The position numbers were made by a program, and so were the translations under genes. A model generated the notes under the pieces. That model had not been told where the DNA came from and did no database searches. It was given only the letters and a program-made list of their open reading frames with translations. Shown one piece after another: positions 1 through 8,718 of a DNA stretch of 64,000 bases (positions are counted from its first letter, which is position 1; each line of letters starts with the position of its first letter). Source of the DNA: an uncultured Clostridia bacterium (lineage in GTDB: Bacteria; Bacillota; Clostridia; TANB77; CAG-508); NCBI GenBank assembly GCA_934121905.1, contig CAKOVI010000008.1, positions 14,909 to 78,908 of the forward strand, in the 5' to 3' direction.

Positions 1-1232
1 AAATATCGTTCTTGTATTTTTGTTCCTTGCCAAAAACTACCTGAATAATAATATTCTCCTTTAACTTTTTCATAAATTTTCCAAAATAATTCATCATTTT
101 GTTCTTGTATATTTTGGCTTAGGCCACACCATATATCTTTGATAGCATCTTTATATTCTCCGTCTCCGTCTTCTTCTTTTTCTTTATATTTTTCATTCAC
201 TTCTTTAAGGATTTTATCTAACATTCTTGCTTGTACATTTTCTTTTGTATATTTCCATAAATACCTAATATTATCTGTATTTTCTACTAAATATCTAATA
301 TACTTAGCTTCATATTTTTCCTGAATATTACCTGTAAGATTTTCCCATATCTCTTGCAATTCATACCCTGATATATCTTTGTCATTAAAATATATTTCCA
401 ATTGAGAAAGCATATATTCCTGAAACTCATTCGTTTCCTGACATTTTTCACCTAAAATTTTTAAGAATCTAGCAACCTGATATGCATCCTTTTTTTCGCT
501 TATAACTTTAATAATGCTATCTATATTTACTACCTTTTGTTCTTCTGATAATTTTTCAACCAATAAATCACTATCAAACTTTGAATCTTGAATAAGCATT
601 TGAACAATTTCTTTATCATCAAAAATTTTATTATCTACATTTTGGACAATAAATGTTGTTAACCAATAAATACCGTTATCATTTACTTTTTGTTTTTCTT
701 CTTCTGTTTCTATTTCAGGTAAGTTATCATAATATTTTTCTATTTTACTTTCATCAGAAAATATTTGGTATAAAGTTTTAAATGTCTCTCTACTAGGATT
801 TTCTTCTAATACATACAGCCTTGATAGACCAATATAATTTTCTTCTTTTTCGAATTTTTTCATATAATTCTGAATTAATTTTTCTGTTTCTTTTGGGTTT
901 TCTAAAGTTATAAGTTGTTTAAGTAGTAACTTGGCTTTATTTTTGAATGTATCTTCTACGTCTTTTATCGTATTATTTTTAATACCATTTTTTACATTTA
1001 AGTTTATTTTTCTTTTTTCCCAGTCTTTCATTAAATTGATAATATCATATATAAAAGTATCCCTAATCTTTTCTATATTTTGAGGTTTAGTTTTATCTAA
1101 TATTTGATTATATACATCTATTATTTCTTCATATTTTCCTTTTAGCCCTTTAGTTATATTTAATGCTTCATTTACTTGCTCTTCTCCGTCTAACTCACTA
1201 TATCTTTTTAATTCTTCCTCTGTTATTAACAA
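1..1232 (-). CDS. Partial unknown protein, TTG start, runs off the left edge
   Basis: I do not recognise this gene. An uninterrupted minus-strand frame of about 410 codons runs from 1232 to the window edge, so the C-terminus is missing. No ATG lies near the start. The likely start is TTG at 1230-1232, overlapping the stop of the upstream gene by 7 nt (TTG inside CATTGTTAA), which suggests translational coupling. The protein is hydrophilic, rich in Glu, Lys and Asn, and predicted mostly helical. It begins LLITEEELKRYSELDGEE, with no signal peptide or membrane segment. Its upstream partner (1226-1642) has a paralogue at 27356-27823, so the pair may belong to a multi-copy module. Confidence 0.6.
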   Translation of the reverse strand, partial: MLITEEELKRYSELDGEEQVNEALNITKGLKGKYEEIIDVYNQILDKTKPQNIEKIRDTFIYDIINLMKDWEKRKINLNVKNGIKNNTIKDVEDTFKNKAKLLLKQLITLENPKETEKLIQNYMKKFEKEENYIGLSRLYVLEENPSRETFKTLYQIFSDESKIEKYYDNLPEIETEEEKQKVNDNGIYWLTTFIVQNVDNKIFDDKEIVQMLIQDSKFDSDLLVEKLSEEQKVVNIDSIIKVISEKKDAYQVARFLKILGEKCQETNEFQEYMLSQLEIYFNDKDISGYELQEIWENLTGNIQEKYEAKYIRYLVENTDNIRYLWKYTKENVQARMLDKILKEVNEKYKEKEEDGDGEYKDAIKDIWCGLSQNIQEQNDELFWKIYEKVKGEYYYSGSFWQGTKIQERY

Positions 1233-1642
1233 TGTTTATCACCCATTCCAAATATTTTCCTAAAAAAATTTACAATTCTTACATACCATTTTTCTATTTT
1301 TATTAATTGAACTTCATTTTCAGTAGATTTAACATTTTCATCATTTTTCAAATCTTTATTTTTAAATAAATTCTCATAATTATTTTTTTCATCTTTTATT
1401 TTTTGATTTTCGTTAAAAATTCTTATTAATTGTTGTTTTTCTTCTTGGCTCTCTGCCCAATATCTATAATGAAGTCCTGCAATAAACGCAATTGTCTCCT
1501 TACTTATTGTTTTATTGGCAATATCTTTTGTTGACATATTTTGCACTATATAAATATATACTGATTTGGGTACTTTTTTTATATAGTTTGGACCTAATTT
1601 ATTTAGTATTAAGTATATCTCCCTATAATTTTCTTTAGTCAT
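1226..1642 (-). CDS. Small helical protein, paralogue of 27356-27823
   Basis: 138 aa, function unknown. The N-terminal half resembles the 155 aa protein at 27356-27823. Shared features are an opening EIYLILNKL/EILEILKYM segment, a KVPKS/KIPKK turn, and an ISKETIAFIAGLHYRYW-like stretch followed by EE.K.LI..(Y/F)NENQ. Both end in a basic, weakly amphipathic helix (VRIVNFFRKIFG here). There is no signal peptide. The stop overlaps the TTG start of the next gene, so the two are probably co-translated. The repetition within 26 kb suggests a lineage-specific family. I assign no activity. Confidence 0.7.
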   Translation of the reverse strand: MTKENYREIYLILNKLGPNYIKKVPKSVYIYIVQNMSTKDIANKTISKETIAFIAGLHYRYWAESQEEKQQLIRIFNENQKIKDEKNNYENLFKNKDLKNDENVKSTENEVQLIKIEKWYVRIVNFFRKIFGMGDKHC

Positions 1643-1653
1643 TTTGTCTCCTT

Positions 1654-1870
1654 TTAAATTAAATTTTCAGGATTTAAGCATTTTAATTCATCTATAACAA
1701 ACATTCCATCTTTTCTTATTAAAACATCATCAAACCAAATTTCTCCGCCACCATATTCTGGTCTTTGAATATTTACAATATCCCAATGAATAAATTTTAT
1801 CTCCTTTTTGTATATTTACCGAATATGTAAGTAAATTATTTGCTAATTTTTCAATTCTAAAATCAACCAT
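1654..1870 (-). pseudogene. Remnant of an M29-family aminopeptidase with an internal deletion
   Basis: Two pieces of an M29-type (AmpS/PepS-like) metallo-aminopeptidase abut in different frames. From 1870 the frame reads MVDFRIEKLANNLLTYSVNI then QKGDKI, the family N-terminus. From about 1803 another frame reads IKFIHWDIV, PEYGGGEIWFDDVLIRKDG and ELKCLNPENLI before a TAA at 1654-1656, which looks like the family C-terminus. Full-length members are about 370-400 aa, so roughly 300 codons including the metal ligands are gone. The junction lies near GATAAAATTTAT. I infer a non-functional deletion derivative. Family assignment rests on recalled motifs, not on a search. Confidence 0.65.
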
Positions 1871-1947
1871 TCTTTTCTTTCTCCATTCTGATATATTTCC
1901 TATACAAATAATCACATTGTTCTTCTGAAATATCTCCATCTTCCAAA

Positions 1948-2463
1948 TTACCCAACAACTTTAGCAACCACTCCAAATGATATTAACATCATTATTATAC
2001 TTGCCATAAATACACCTGCTAAAACTGCTAAAAATGTCTTTTTTCTATCCATCTCTAAAACTGATGCAATAAGAGATCCTGTCCAAGCTCCTGTTCCTGG
2101 AAGTGGAATTCCTACAAATAATACTATTCCTAAATATCCAAATTTTTCAATTTGACCTTTATGTTTTTCTACTTTTTGATCTAGCCAATTTGCTATTCCT
2201 TTAAAGTGCTTGCTGTTTCTCATCCAGTTTAATATTTTATTTATTAATAATAATATAAATGGTATTGGAAGTAAATTTCCAACTATACTTATTATGTAAC
2301 TTGGTATTGGGTCTAATCCTAAAAGGGCTGCCGCAAGTAGTCCTCCTCTTAGTTCTAATATTGGTAATAATGATATTATAAATACTAATATTTCTTTTCC
2401 AAATGCTATTGCTGTTAATCCTCCAAATGCTCCTATTATTCCATTTACTAATTTTTCACTCAT
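1948..2463 (-). CDS. Small multidrug export-type membrane protein (COG2426)
   Basis: 171 aa integral membrane protein resembling the Sm_multidrug_ex family (PF06695, COG2426). Diagnostic stretches are ISLLPILELRGGLLAAALLG in the first third and GIPLPGTGAWTGSLIASVL in the second, each in a membrane hairpin. A C-terminal helix ends LISFGVVAKVVG. Four to five hydrophobic segments are visible and the length is typical. The transport role of this family is poorly defined, so the substrate is unknown. A long spacer with a terminator separates it from the gene at 2601-3032. Confidence 0.75.
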   Translation of the reverse strand: MSEKLVNGIIGAFGGLTAIAFGKEILVFIISLLPILELRGGLLAAALLGLDPIPSYIISIVGNLLPIPFILLLINKILNWMRNSKHFKGIANWLDQKVEKHKGQIEKFGYLGIVLFVGIPLPGTGAWTGSLIASVLEMDRKKTFLAVLAGVFMASIIMMLISFGVVAKVVG

Positions 2464-2553
2464 TTTTCTCTTCCTTCCTTTACATATATGCAGTTATTAT
2501 ATATTAAATCTATATCCATTTCAATACTAAAAGTCTATCTTTAATAAAAAATT

Positions 2554-2591
2554 TAGACTTTTTACAATGCTTTCACACTGTAAAAAGTCTA
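2554..2591 (-). terminator. Rho-independent terminator
   Basis: A 13-bp perfect inverted repeat (TAGACTTTTTACA and its complement) brackets a 12-nt loop just downstream of the gene at 2601-3032. The stem-internal T run fits an intrinsic terminator. Confidence 0.7.
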
Positions 2592-2600
2592 TTTTATAAA

Positions 2601-3032
2601 CTATCTATCGCAAATGTCTCTAATTAAACATCCCATTAAAGATACAGTTGATAATATCATCCATACAAAGAAAAATGCAGTAAATCCAACACTTAGTATT
2701 GATACAATTGAACCTGTTGAAATTTCTATAATTAATATAGCTATTCCTGCAATTAATGTTCCTATTATTGATGCTAATAAACATCCGCCAGTTTTACATA
2801 TACATTTTTCAAATCCATTACATTTTCCAAGTACTTTTGTTCCTAATATTAGTAGTGTAAATAGTAATGATATAACTGCTGTTCCTACTAATGCTATAAT
2901 AGCAAAAGTTGTTACAGTTACAAGTACTCCGTTTGTAAATACAATTCCTGCTATTATTCCTATTACTATACTTATTAGTATTTCTATTATGCAAGTTCCT
3001 TTGCAAAGTCTTCTACAAGTATATTCTTCCAT
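2601..3032 (-). CDS. Cys-containing four-TM membrane protein of unknown function
   Basis: About 143 aa. The start at 3032 (MEEYTCRRLCKG) is preferred over an upstream GTG because AAAGGTGG sits about 9 nt before this ATG. Two hydrophobic hairpins (IEILISIVIGIIAGIVF and a following segment, then GCLLASIIGTLIAGIAILII and a last helix) are separated by a Cys-rich loop with CNGFEKCICKTGGC. Cysteines also lie near both termini. The pattern could indicate metal binding or disulfides, but no known family is recognised. Confidence 0.65.
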   Translation of the reverse strand: MEEYTCRRLCKGTCIIEILISIVIGIIAGIVFTNGVLVTVTTFAIIALVGTAVISLLFTLLILGTKVLGKCNGFEKCICKTGGCLLASIIGTLIAGIAILIIEISTGSIVSILSVGFTAFFFVWMILSTVSLMGCLIRDICDR

Positions 3033-3106
3033 TTTTAAGTTCACCACCTTTAATATATTAATAATTATTTTTATAACTATTAATATATTATATTGATGAA
3101 TGTTAA

Positions 3107-3664
3107 TTATTGTGAAATTTTATCTTTTGTAATTTGTTTTGAATATCTATCTTCCTCTGAAAACACACACCCACAATATTTCTGCATATAAAGTCCAACT
3201 TCTCTTGCTTTAGCTTGTCCTTCTCTAAAGCCAACTCTAAAATCTCTATACAAAAATTCTAATCCATATTCTTTAGCAATTCTATCCCCTAAATTATGAA
3301 TAATATCATGTTTTTGATATGGACTTACAAGCAAAGTTGTTGATATTGTATCAAAACCATTTTCTTTAGCATATTTTGCTGTTTGCTCTAATCTTACAGG
3401 ATAACAATAATCCTGACATCTTGTATCTAATCCATCCACTACGTTTTTGCAAAATTCTTTTAATCCATAGTTTTCCTCAAATATTGCATCTATCCCGATG
3501 CTTTTTGTGTATTCTTTTAAGCAGTCTCTTCTTGATTTGTATTCCATATATGGATGAATATTTGGATTAAACCAATATACTGTTGGTTCTATATTTTCGT
3601 TTCTTAGTTCGTCTATACAATATACACTGCATGGTGCACAACATGTATGCATTAATAATTTCAT
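3107..3664 (-). CDS. queH: Epoxyqueuosine reductase QueH
   Basis: 185 aa QueH (DUF208) protein, which reduces epoxyqueuosine to queuosine in tRNA anticodons with an Fe-S cluster. It is a non-orthologous replacement of QueG. The N-terminal HTCCAPCS motif gives Cys8, Cys9 and Cys12. A second pair, Cys83 and Cys87 (CQDYCYP), and Cys164 and Cys166 (YCGC) complete the family's conserved cysteines. Length is normal. No other queuosine biosynthesis gene lies nearby, so the precursor is made or salvaged elsewhere. Confidence 0.92.
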   Translation of the reverse strand: MKLLMHTCCAPCSVYCIDELRNENIEPTVYWFNPNIHPYMEYKSRRDCLKEYTKSIGIDAIFEENYGLKEFCKNVVDGLDTRCQDYCYPVRLEQTAKYAKENGFDTISTTLLVSPYQKHDIIHNLGDRIAKEYGLEFLYRDFRVGFREGQAKAREVGLYMQKYCGCVFSEEDRYSKQITKDKISQ

Positions 3665-3693
3665 TTTTCTAGCTCCTTACATTAACTTATTAT

Positions 3694-4983
3694 TTATCTG
3701 TCTACTCCCCCATCTGCTCCTTGACCAACATTTGCTTCTAAGGAATCCCTATAAAGACTTTTCCTTATTCTTTCAAAACTTTTATTTACTTCTTCAATTC
3801 CGATTTCATTTATCTCCTCAGTCGAAATTATATTATCTTGTGATACATATCCATTCCTCTCTAAATATTGTTTAATCGTATTTAAGTGACTGTCATTTTC
3901 TAAAGTGCAAGCCAATCTAGCACAGTCTAAACATCTCCAACCCTCACTGCACCAAACTTCTAGCCAAGCATGTCCTGCTTCAATTTGCCCACTTGTTATG
4001 CTTTCTTTAGAAAGGCCCTGTCTAATTCTGCATTTTATCTTTTTCATGTCCAATATAATTTTAGCAACTTCGCTTTGCTCAATACATGGAGTTTTTTTGT
4101 TATTAAACATTTTTATAGAATTTTCTCTATACACATCATTTCCATTAATTGAATTTTCGTAAACTGAAATTGCAACCAGATTTATAATATCTAATTCATT
4201 ATTCAAATTTTCAGTTTTTCTTATAATTTCACCTAATTTTGTGCTAAATTTCTTTAAGTCCTGATATTCTAGAAATCCAATCCTATTGTTTATATAGCTT
4301 TTTTTCATAATTTCGCTACATGCTTCAAAACTAAGTACGTAATCCTCGTATACATCTGCACTACCACAAGCAACATTGTTTTTCAAAAAGAACCTTGTAC
4401 TTGAATCTATTTGTGATATTTTACTTATAATTTCTTCAAGTTCATCATACGTTTCTATGCTTATAATACTGTCCCTTTTTGAAAAATCACTTGCTTTAAA
4501 TTCACTAAATTTAATTGTATTAGGTATTTCTGAATTTAAAAAATAAAAATATGCTTCTTTTAATAGCTCTTCATCAATTTCTGAAAATCCATCTGTATCA
4601 ATTTGCTCATATTTTACTTTTCCACTTATTATTTTTTCTAATAAACTAACTAGACCTTTGGCTTTTGGCTCCTTCATTAAATAATATACTACTTTTTTCA
4701 TCTCTGTGGGGCTTAAACTTATTATATCTTTTACTTTTATATCTTCTTTACTTTTTTTGATATATAAACTTTCCAATATATTTTTAAAGTTCTCCTCTAA
4801 ATCTGGATATATCATATCTAACTCTATATTCTCTCTATTTTTTAGCTTGCCACTCTTTAAATCATTCACAAACTTAGTTATTTCTTTTTCACTATTAGCA
4901 ACTTTACCCTTTATTAAAAGTAAATCTTCTACCTTTTTTCTATTTTCTTCGTTTAATTCATAATATTGATTTATTATAGACAT
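3694..4983 (-). CDS. Protein with a transglutaminase-like C-terminal core
   Basis: 429 aa. The first 250 residues are hydrophilic, helical and unrecognised. The C-terminal half shows a plausible papain-like transglutaminase triad: Cys in TPCIEQSEVAKIILD followed by CRIRQG, then His in GHAWLEVW and Asp in GWRCLDCARL. There is no signal peptide, so a cytoplasmic role is likely. The target is unknown. The gene ends shortly before queH and follows ruvB with a 24-nt gap. Domain assignment is by motif only. Confidence 0.5.
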   Translation of the reverse strand: MSIINQYYELNEENRKKVEDLLLIKGKVANSEKEITKFVNDLKSGKLKNRENIELDMIYPDLEENFKNILESLYIKKSKEDIKVKDIISLSPTEMKKVVYYLMKEPKAKGLVSLLEKIISGKVKYEQIDTDGFSEIDEELLKEAYFYFLNSEIPNTIKFSEFKASDFSKRDSIISIETYDELEEIISKISQIDSSTRFFLKNNVACGSADVYEDYVLSFEACSEIMKKSYINNRIGFLEYQDLKKFSTKLGEIIRKTENLNNELDIINLVAISVYENSINGNDVYRENSIKMFNNKKTPCIEQSEVAKIILDMKKIKCRIRQGLSKESITSGQIEAGHAWLEVWCSEGWRCLDCARLACTLENDSHLNTIKQYLERNGYVSQDNIISTEEINEIGIEEVNKSFERIRKSLYRDSLEANVGQGADGGVDR

Positions 4984-5007
4984 TTATATCACTTCTCCTT
5001 AATTTTT

Positions 5008-6021
5008 TTAATACATTTTCGTCTGATAATCATACCCCAAATGTTCGTAAGCCGCTGGCAAAACAACTCTTCCTTTTGGAGTTCTGGCGATAAAACCTAT
5101 TTGCAACAAATATGGTTCATATACATCTTCTATTGTATCAATTTCTTCTCCTAAAGATGCCGCCAAAGCTTCAATTCCAACTGGTCTTCCTGAGTATTGA
5201 ACAATCATCATTGATAACATTTTTCTATCTGTTTCTTCCAAACCTAATTCATCAATTTCTAACTGATTTAATGCATATTTTGCAATTTTTAAATCTATTT
5301 TTCCATCTGATAATACTAAAGAAAAGTCTCTAACTCTTTTTAGTAGTCTATTTGCAATTCTAGGTGTTCCTCTTGCTCTTCTTGCAATTTCTATACTCGC
5401 ATCATCATCTATTTCAACACCTAAAATTCTACTCGAACGTTTAATTATAGTGCTCAAATCTTCAACTGAATATAGTTCAAGTTTTTGTACAATTCCAAAT
5501 CTGTCTCTAAGTGGTGTTGTAAGTGAACCCGCTTTTGTAGTTGCTCCAATTAAAGTAAATTTTGGCAAATCTAACCTTATAGATTTTGCCTCAGGTCCTT
5601 TTCCTATTGTTATATCTAACACGAAATCTTCTAAAGCTGGATATAAAATTTCTTCTACAACTTTACTTAATCTATGTATCTCATCAATAAATAAAACATC
5701 ATATTCCTCTAAACTTGTTAGAATTCCTGCCAAATCACCTGGCTTTTCAATTGCAGGACCTGATGTTATTCTTATTTTAGAATGCATTTCGTTTGCAATT
5801 ATTCCGGAAATTGTTGTTTTTCCAAGACCTGGAGGTCCATAAAATAAACAATGATCTAGTGGCTCATTTCTTTTTTTCGCTGCCTCTATGTATATTTTCA
5901 TACTTTCTTTTACTTTGGTTTGTCCAATATATTCATCAAGAGTCTGTGGCCTAAGTGTAGTTTCTAATCTTTCCTCCTGCACATTTGCCACTTCTGGACT
6001 ACTTATGTTTTCATTTTCCAT
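5008..6021 (-). CDS. ruvB: Holliday junction branch-migration helicase RuvB
   Basis: 337 aa, the full family length. RuvB is the AAA+ motor that, with RuvA, drives branch migration of Holliday junctions in recombinational repair. Visible features are Walker A GPPGLGKT (62-69), Walker B DEIH (113-116), the GATTKAGSLTTPLRDRFG sensor/arginine-finger region and the C-terminal winged helix with GRPVGIEALAASLGEE. RuvA and RuvC are not in this window, so the usual ruvAB linkage is broken. Confidence 0.97.
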   Translation of the reverse strand: MENENISSPEVANVQEERLETTLRPQTLDEYIGQTKVKESMKIYIEAAKKRNEPLDHCLFYGPPGLGKTTISGIIANEMHSKIRITSGPAIEKPGDLAGILTSLEEYDVLFIDEIHRLSKVVEEILYPALEDFVLDITIGKGPEAKSIRLDLPKFTLIGATTKAGSLTTPLRDRFGIVQKLELYSVEDLSTIIKRSSRILGVEIDDDASIEIARRARGTPRIANRLLKRVRDFSLVLSDGKIDLKIAKYALNQLEIDELGLEETDRKMLSMMIVQYSGRPVGIEALAASLGEEIDTIEDVYEPYLLQIGFIARTPKGRVVLPAAYEHLGYDYQTKMY

Positions 6022-6041
6022 TAATATTCACATCCATTTTC

Positions 6042-6521
6042 TTAAATATTGTCAATAAAATTTTCTATTATATTTAGAATTTTTTTATTATCACTTTTAT
6101 ATTTTTCTGGTTTAAATTTTTCTATCTCTTTTAATGCATTAGGCAATTCATCTACATTTTGAATTCCTATTAAATATTTTTTTTCACTAAATGCTTTTAT
6201 AATCTGTTTTTGATGGTCATTTACATGTTCTCCATATTCATGTAGTCTTGGCACTGCTATAACTTTTTTATCTTTTTCTAATGCCATTATAATTGACCCA
6301 ACTCCGCCATGTGTGATTATTATATTTGCATCATTTATATATTCTTCTAATTCTTTTTTTGAAATCATGTCAAAAATTTTCATTTTATTTGTTTCATATT
6401 TTGTAAATCCCGCTTGAACTATTACTTCCTCATTTATCAATTTATTTTCTATACATTCATCAATTTCTTTTAATAGTCTTGTAAATTCATTGTGTTGTGT
6501 TCCTAATAATACTAAAATCAT
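6042..6521 (-). CDS. Alg13/PssE-like glycosyltransferase catalytic subunit
   Basis: 159 aa GT28 C-terminal-domain protein of the EpsF/PssE/Alg13 type. These small proteins carry the UDP-sugar-binding half and pair with an Alg14/PssD-like membrane anchor. MILVLLGTQ starts the Rossmann half, and ANIIITHGGVGSIIMAL is the hallmark nucleotide-sugar motif. The upstream partner gene (6564-7040) supplies the acceptor half. Together they probably add a sugar to a lipid-linked saccharide. A palindromic repeat (6536-6564) sits exactly between the two genes. Confidence 0.85.
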   Translation of the reverse strand: MILVLLGTQHNEFTRLLKEIDECIENKLINEEVIVQAGFTKYETNKMKIFDMISKKELEEYINDANIIITHGGVGSIIMALEKDKKVIAVPRLHEYGEHVNDHQKQIIKAFSEKKYLIGIQNVDELPNALKEIEKFKPEKYKSDNKKILNIIENFIDNI

Positions 6522-6535
6522 TTTTTCTCCTCATT

Positions 6536-6564
6536 GGACAAAAAAGACCCGGTCCCTTTTGTCC
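6536..6564. repeat. Palindromic intergenic repeat, copy 1
   Basis: Single hairpin unit of the dispersed family with core GGGACCGGGTCTTTTT, here on the minus strand. It begins within the TAG stop of the Alg14-like gene and ends just before the GAGGAG ribosome site of the Alg13-like gene. On the minus strand the arms pair fully if two G-U wobbles are allowed. Confidence 0.85.
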
Positions 6565-7040
6565 TAAAATATTTTTCCTCCATATGTTGCTTTTGGATAC
6601 AGTTTTAACATCTCTTCCCACTGCACAATAAATAAATCTGCAATTGGATAAATTAATCTACCTGTTGCAGTTTGTTTATTTATATTTGCAAATGTTTCTA
6701 TGTATATTATTTTGCTGCCAAATATTTTTCCTAAATAACACATTGGTCCTGCTGTATGTGTCCCTGTTGTTATTATTACTTTGGGTCTTATTTTAAAATA
6801 ATAAAATATCGTTTTTATTATCAAATATGAATATATAAATATATACTGGAGCAAATGACTTCTTGTACCATATGGTAAATAATCTATTTTATCCCCATAT
6901 TTTTCTTTTAAATATTCATTTGTTTTATCTTTTTCTGTTATTATATGATAATCATATTTTTCAAATAGTGGGCTTAATCTAAGTAGTTCGTTTAAATGCC
7001 CTCCTGTACTAGATATAAATAATACTTTCTTTTTTTTCAT
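6564..7040 (-). CDS. Alg14/PssD-like glycosyltransferase anchor subunit
   Basis: 158 aa. The N-terminal motif KVLFISSTGGHLNELLRL and the middle TTGTHTAGPMCYLGK match the Alg14/CpsF/PssD family, which recruits its Alg13-like partner to the membrane and binds the lipid acceptor. A hydrophobic stretch (YIFIYSYLIIKTIFYYF) is the likely membrane contact. The stop codon overlaps the palindromic repeat that separates it from the partner at 6042-6521. Confidence 0.85.
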   Translation of the reverse strand: MKKKKVLFISSTGGHLNELLRLSPLFEKYDYHIITEKDKTNEYLKEKYGDKIDYLPYGTRSHLLQYIFIYSYLIIKTIFYYFKIRPKVIITTGTHTAGPMCYLGKIFGSKIIYIETFANINKQTATGRLIYPIADLFIVQWEEMLKLYPKATYGGKIF

Positions 7041-7041
7041 C

Positions 7042-7719
7042 TTACTCTGCTCTTCCTAAAATTATTATTCTATTATCATCACTTGCATCTGTACAACAAG
7101 ATAGTGCCATAACCGGTGCATCAAAATTTCCATTTAAAAATGCTGTATCATCTGATGTTGTTGTAAATTTCGAATATATTGTGTATTTTTTTTCTCTTCC
7201 TTGATAGTCTGTAAAGTAGAATACATCTCCCTCTGCAAGTTTTTTGTTATTTGAAAAGATTTTTCCATTTCTTTTATTATGTCCTACTAATAATGTTATT
7301 CCATTTTCATTTAATCCTCCAGACGTATATAGGAATGCTGGCATTTTTTCCATTTTTTTAGGGTCTGAATTTGAATATACTTGTAAATTTATTTTTGTTT
7401 TTGGAATTCTTATTGTTCCTATTGTTGTATTCATATTATATATTTCTTGCGTAAATGTTGATGCATCTCTTTCTGGCTCTTGCACTGGTTCTTCTGTTGT
7501 TTTATTGTTTGATGTATTTTGTTCAGTTTGAGATGTATTTTCCTCTGTTTGGTTATTTTTTTCTATTCCTACAACTAATACATTTTCTTCTGTTTGGTTT
7601 GTATCTGCTGTTGCTGGCAATTCCTTGGTTTTATCTATATTTATTTTTATTATTGCTACTATCGCTAAAATTAATAGTATTATTAAAATAATTATTATAT
7701 ATTTTATTTTTGTTTTCAT
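7042..7719 (-). CDS. Sortase-family transpeptidase
   Basis: 225 aa from the ATG at 7719. This start is chosen because AAAGGTG is correctly spaced from it, while an upstream GTG/ATG overlaps the ribosome site. An N-terminal signal anchor (IIIILIILLILAIVAII) precedes a Thr/Glu/Gln-rich linker and a C-terminal sortase fold: LLVGHNKRNG with His147, ALSCCT with Cys209 and NRIIILGR with Arg217. Sortases cleave LPxTG-like signals and join proteins to the wall or to pilins. The TLxTC motif is modified to ALSCC. No LPxTG substrate is evident nearby. Confidence 0.8.
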   Translation of the reverse strand: MKTKIKYIIIILIILLILAIVAIIKINIDKTKELPATADTNQTEENVLVVGIEKNNQTEENTSQTEQNTSNNKTTEEPVQEPERDASTFTQEIYNMNTTIGTIRIPKTKINLQVYSNSDPKKMEKMPAFLYTSGGLNENGITLLVGHNKRNGKIFSNNKKLAEGDVFYFTDYQGREKKYTIYSKFTTTSDDTAFLNGNFDAPVMALSCCTDASDDNRIIILGRAE

Positions 7720-7796
7720 ATGCATCACCTTTTTTTATTATATCGTAATTGATGGATTATTTCAATGTTTTGGGGTGATTTTGTGGAATAAAAAAT

Positions 7797-7825
7797 TTGA
7801 TAATATTTTAAATATGTGCTATAAT
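7797..7825 (+). promoter_or_regulatory. Sigma-A-type promoter
   Basis: TTGATA (7797-7802) and TATAAT (7820-7825) with a 17-nt spacer, upstream of the gene at 7871. Confidence 0.75.
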
Positions 7826-7870
7826 TTTTATGTAAATTTGTATTATAAAATGATAGGAGGAAAAACATTT

Positions 7871-8509
7871 ATGAGTAAATCAACAAATAATATCATTGAA
7901 ACTCAAAAAGAAGATAAAGAAAGGATACTACGGGAAACACTGAAACCAATTATTACTGATGCTGTAAATTCTGGATTTTCACAAACTGAAATCGTAAAAA
8001 TTGTAAAAGAACTTTGGCAAGAAAATCGTATTGATTTTGATGTTTCTGAAGTTAACATGGCTATTGGACGCGACTTATTAGTATACGAGAAAGACTTTAG
8101 AACAAATACAAAAGCATTTATTGAAAATTACGGACAACTGTTTATGTTTTTAGATGAATCTCCAAAATTCTACGAAGACATGTTTTGGACAATGTATGTT
8201 TGTTTGATGATTGACCATAACATTACTAAGGAATTGGTATTTAAACGTTTCATTGCTTCTAAATATGCATATAAACATCATATGGACTTTTTTGATGTAG
8301 ATGTTTATCACAGGATGTCTAGCTCTATAATTCGTAAACTAAAAATAAATGAAAAAAATCATATTTTATCTGGCAATTTGCTCAGCGGCATTGAAATTTC
8401 TAAATCAATTGAATATGAAAAGTTATTAACATATTCAAGTTCACCTGTACGTTCCCTTTATAAAAAATTTGCATTGAACTGCTTAACATGCATTATCTAC
8501 TTTATGTAA
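7871..8509 (+). CDS. Unknown 212 aa protein with atypical codon use and an in-frame CGG
   Basis: The start ATG at 7871 follows TAGGAGGA by 10 nt and a strong promoter. I do not recognise the product. It is soluble and helical, with ETLKPIITDAVNSGFSQTEIVKIVKELW near the N-terminus. Unlike most neighbours it uses several CGN arginine codons (CGT, CGC), and codon 21 is CGG (followed by GAA) read in frame. A +1 shift there would give a truncated peptide. Together with its isolation between divergent genes and its own terminator, this suggests recent transfer. Compare the seven CGG frameshift sites in other genes. Confidence 0.6.
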   Translation: MSKSTNNIIETQKEDKERILRETLKPIITDAVNSGFSQTEIVKIVKELWQENRIDFDVSEVNMAIGRDLLVYEKDFRTNTKAFIENYGQLFMFLDESPKFYEDMFWTMYVCLMIDHNITKELVFKRFIASKYAYKHHMDFFDVDVYHRMSSSIIRKLKINEKNHILSGNLLSGIEISKSIEYEKLLTYSSSPVRSLYKKFALNCLTCIIYFM

Positions 8510-8522
8510 TTTTTTCTAAAAC

Positions 8523-8548
8523 AGCCTAGACTACAATTAGTCTAGGCT
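8523..8548 (+). terminator. Rho-independent terminator
   Basis: Perfect 10-bp stem AGCCTAGACT/AGTCTAGGCT with a 6-nt loop, followed by a T-rich tract, 14 nt after the stop of the preceding gene. Confidence 0.85.
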
Positions 8549-8578
8549 ACTTTTAGTTTTTATTAACTTTAAAATATT

Positions 8579-8716
8579 TTAGAATCCCATCTGTTTAATA
8601 AATTTCTTTCCTCTTTTAACAATCTTTTTGCTATCTTTATTCATTGTTTCACTATACATCCACATTATACCAGCAGAAACCAAAGTTCCTACCATAACAC
8701 CTTTTGCAAAATTCAC
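8579..8716 (-). CDS. Small (45 aa) membrane-associated protein
   Basis: Short gene with a GTG start at 8714-8716 and AGGAGGG about 6 nt upstream. The product is MNFAKGVMVGTLVSAGIMW followed by a basic tail rich in Lys and Arg (KKIVKRGKKFIKQMGF). One glycine-containing hydrophobic helix and a cationic end resemble the small YtxH-like proteins common in clostridia. It follows the TauE/SafE half gene by 2 nt and is probably in the same operon. Function unknown. Confidence 0.65.
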   Translation of the reverse strand: MNFAKGVMVGTLVSAGIMWMYSETMNKDSKKIVKRGKKFIKQMGF

Positions 8717-8718
8717 TT

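Noticed and set aside
2614..3096. A 160-codon plus-strand frame and other long antisense frames opposite AT-rich genes
   Set aside because: They lie antisense to genes with recognisable proteins and have composition typical of reverse frames.
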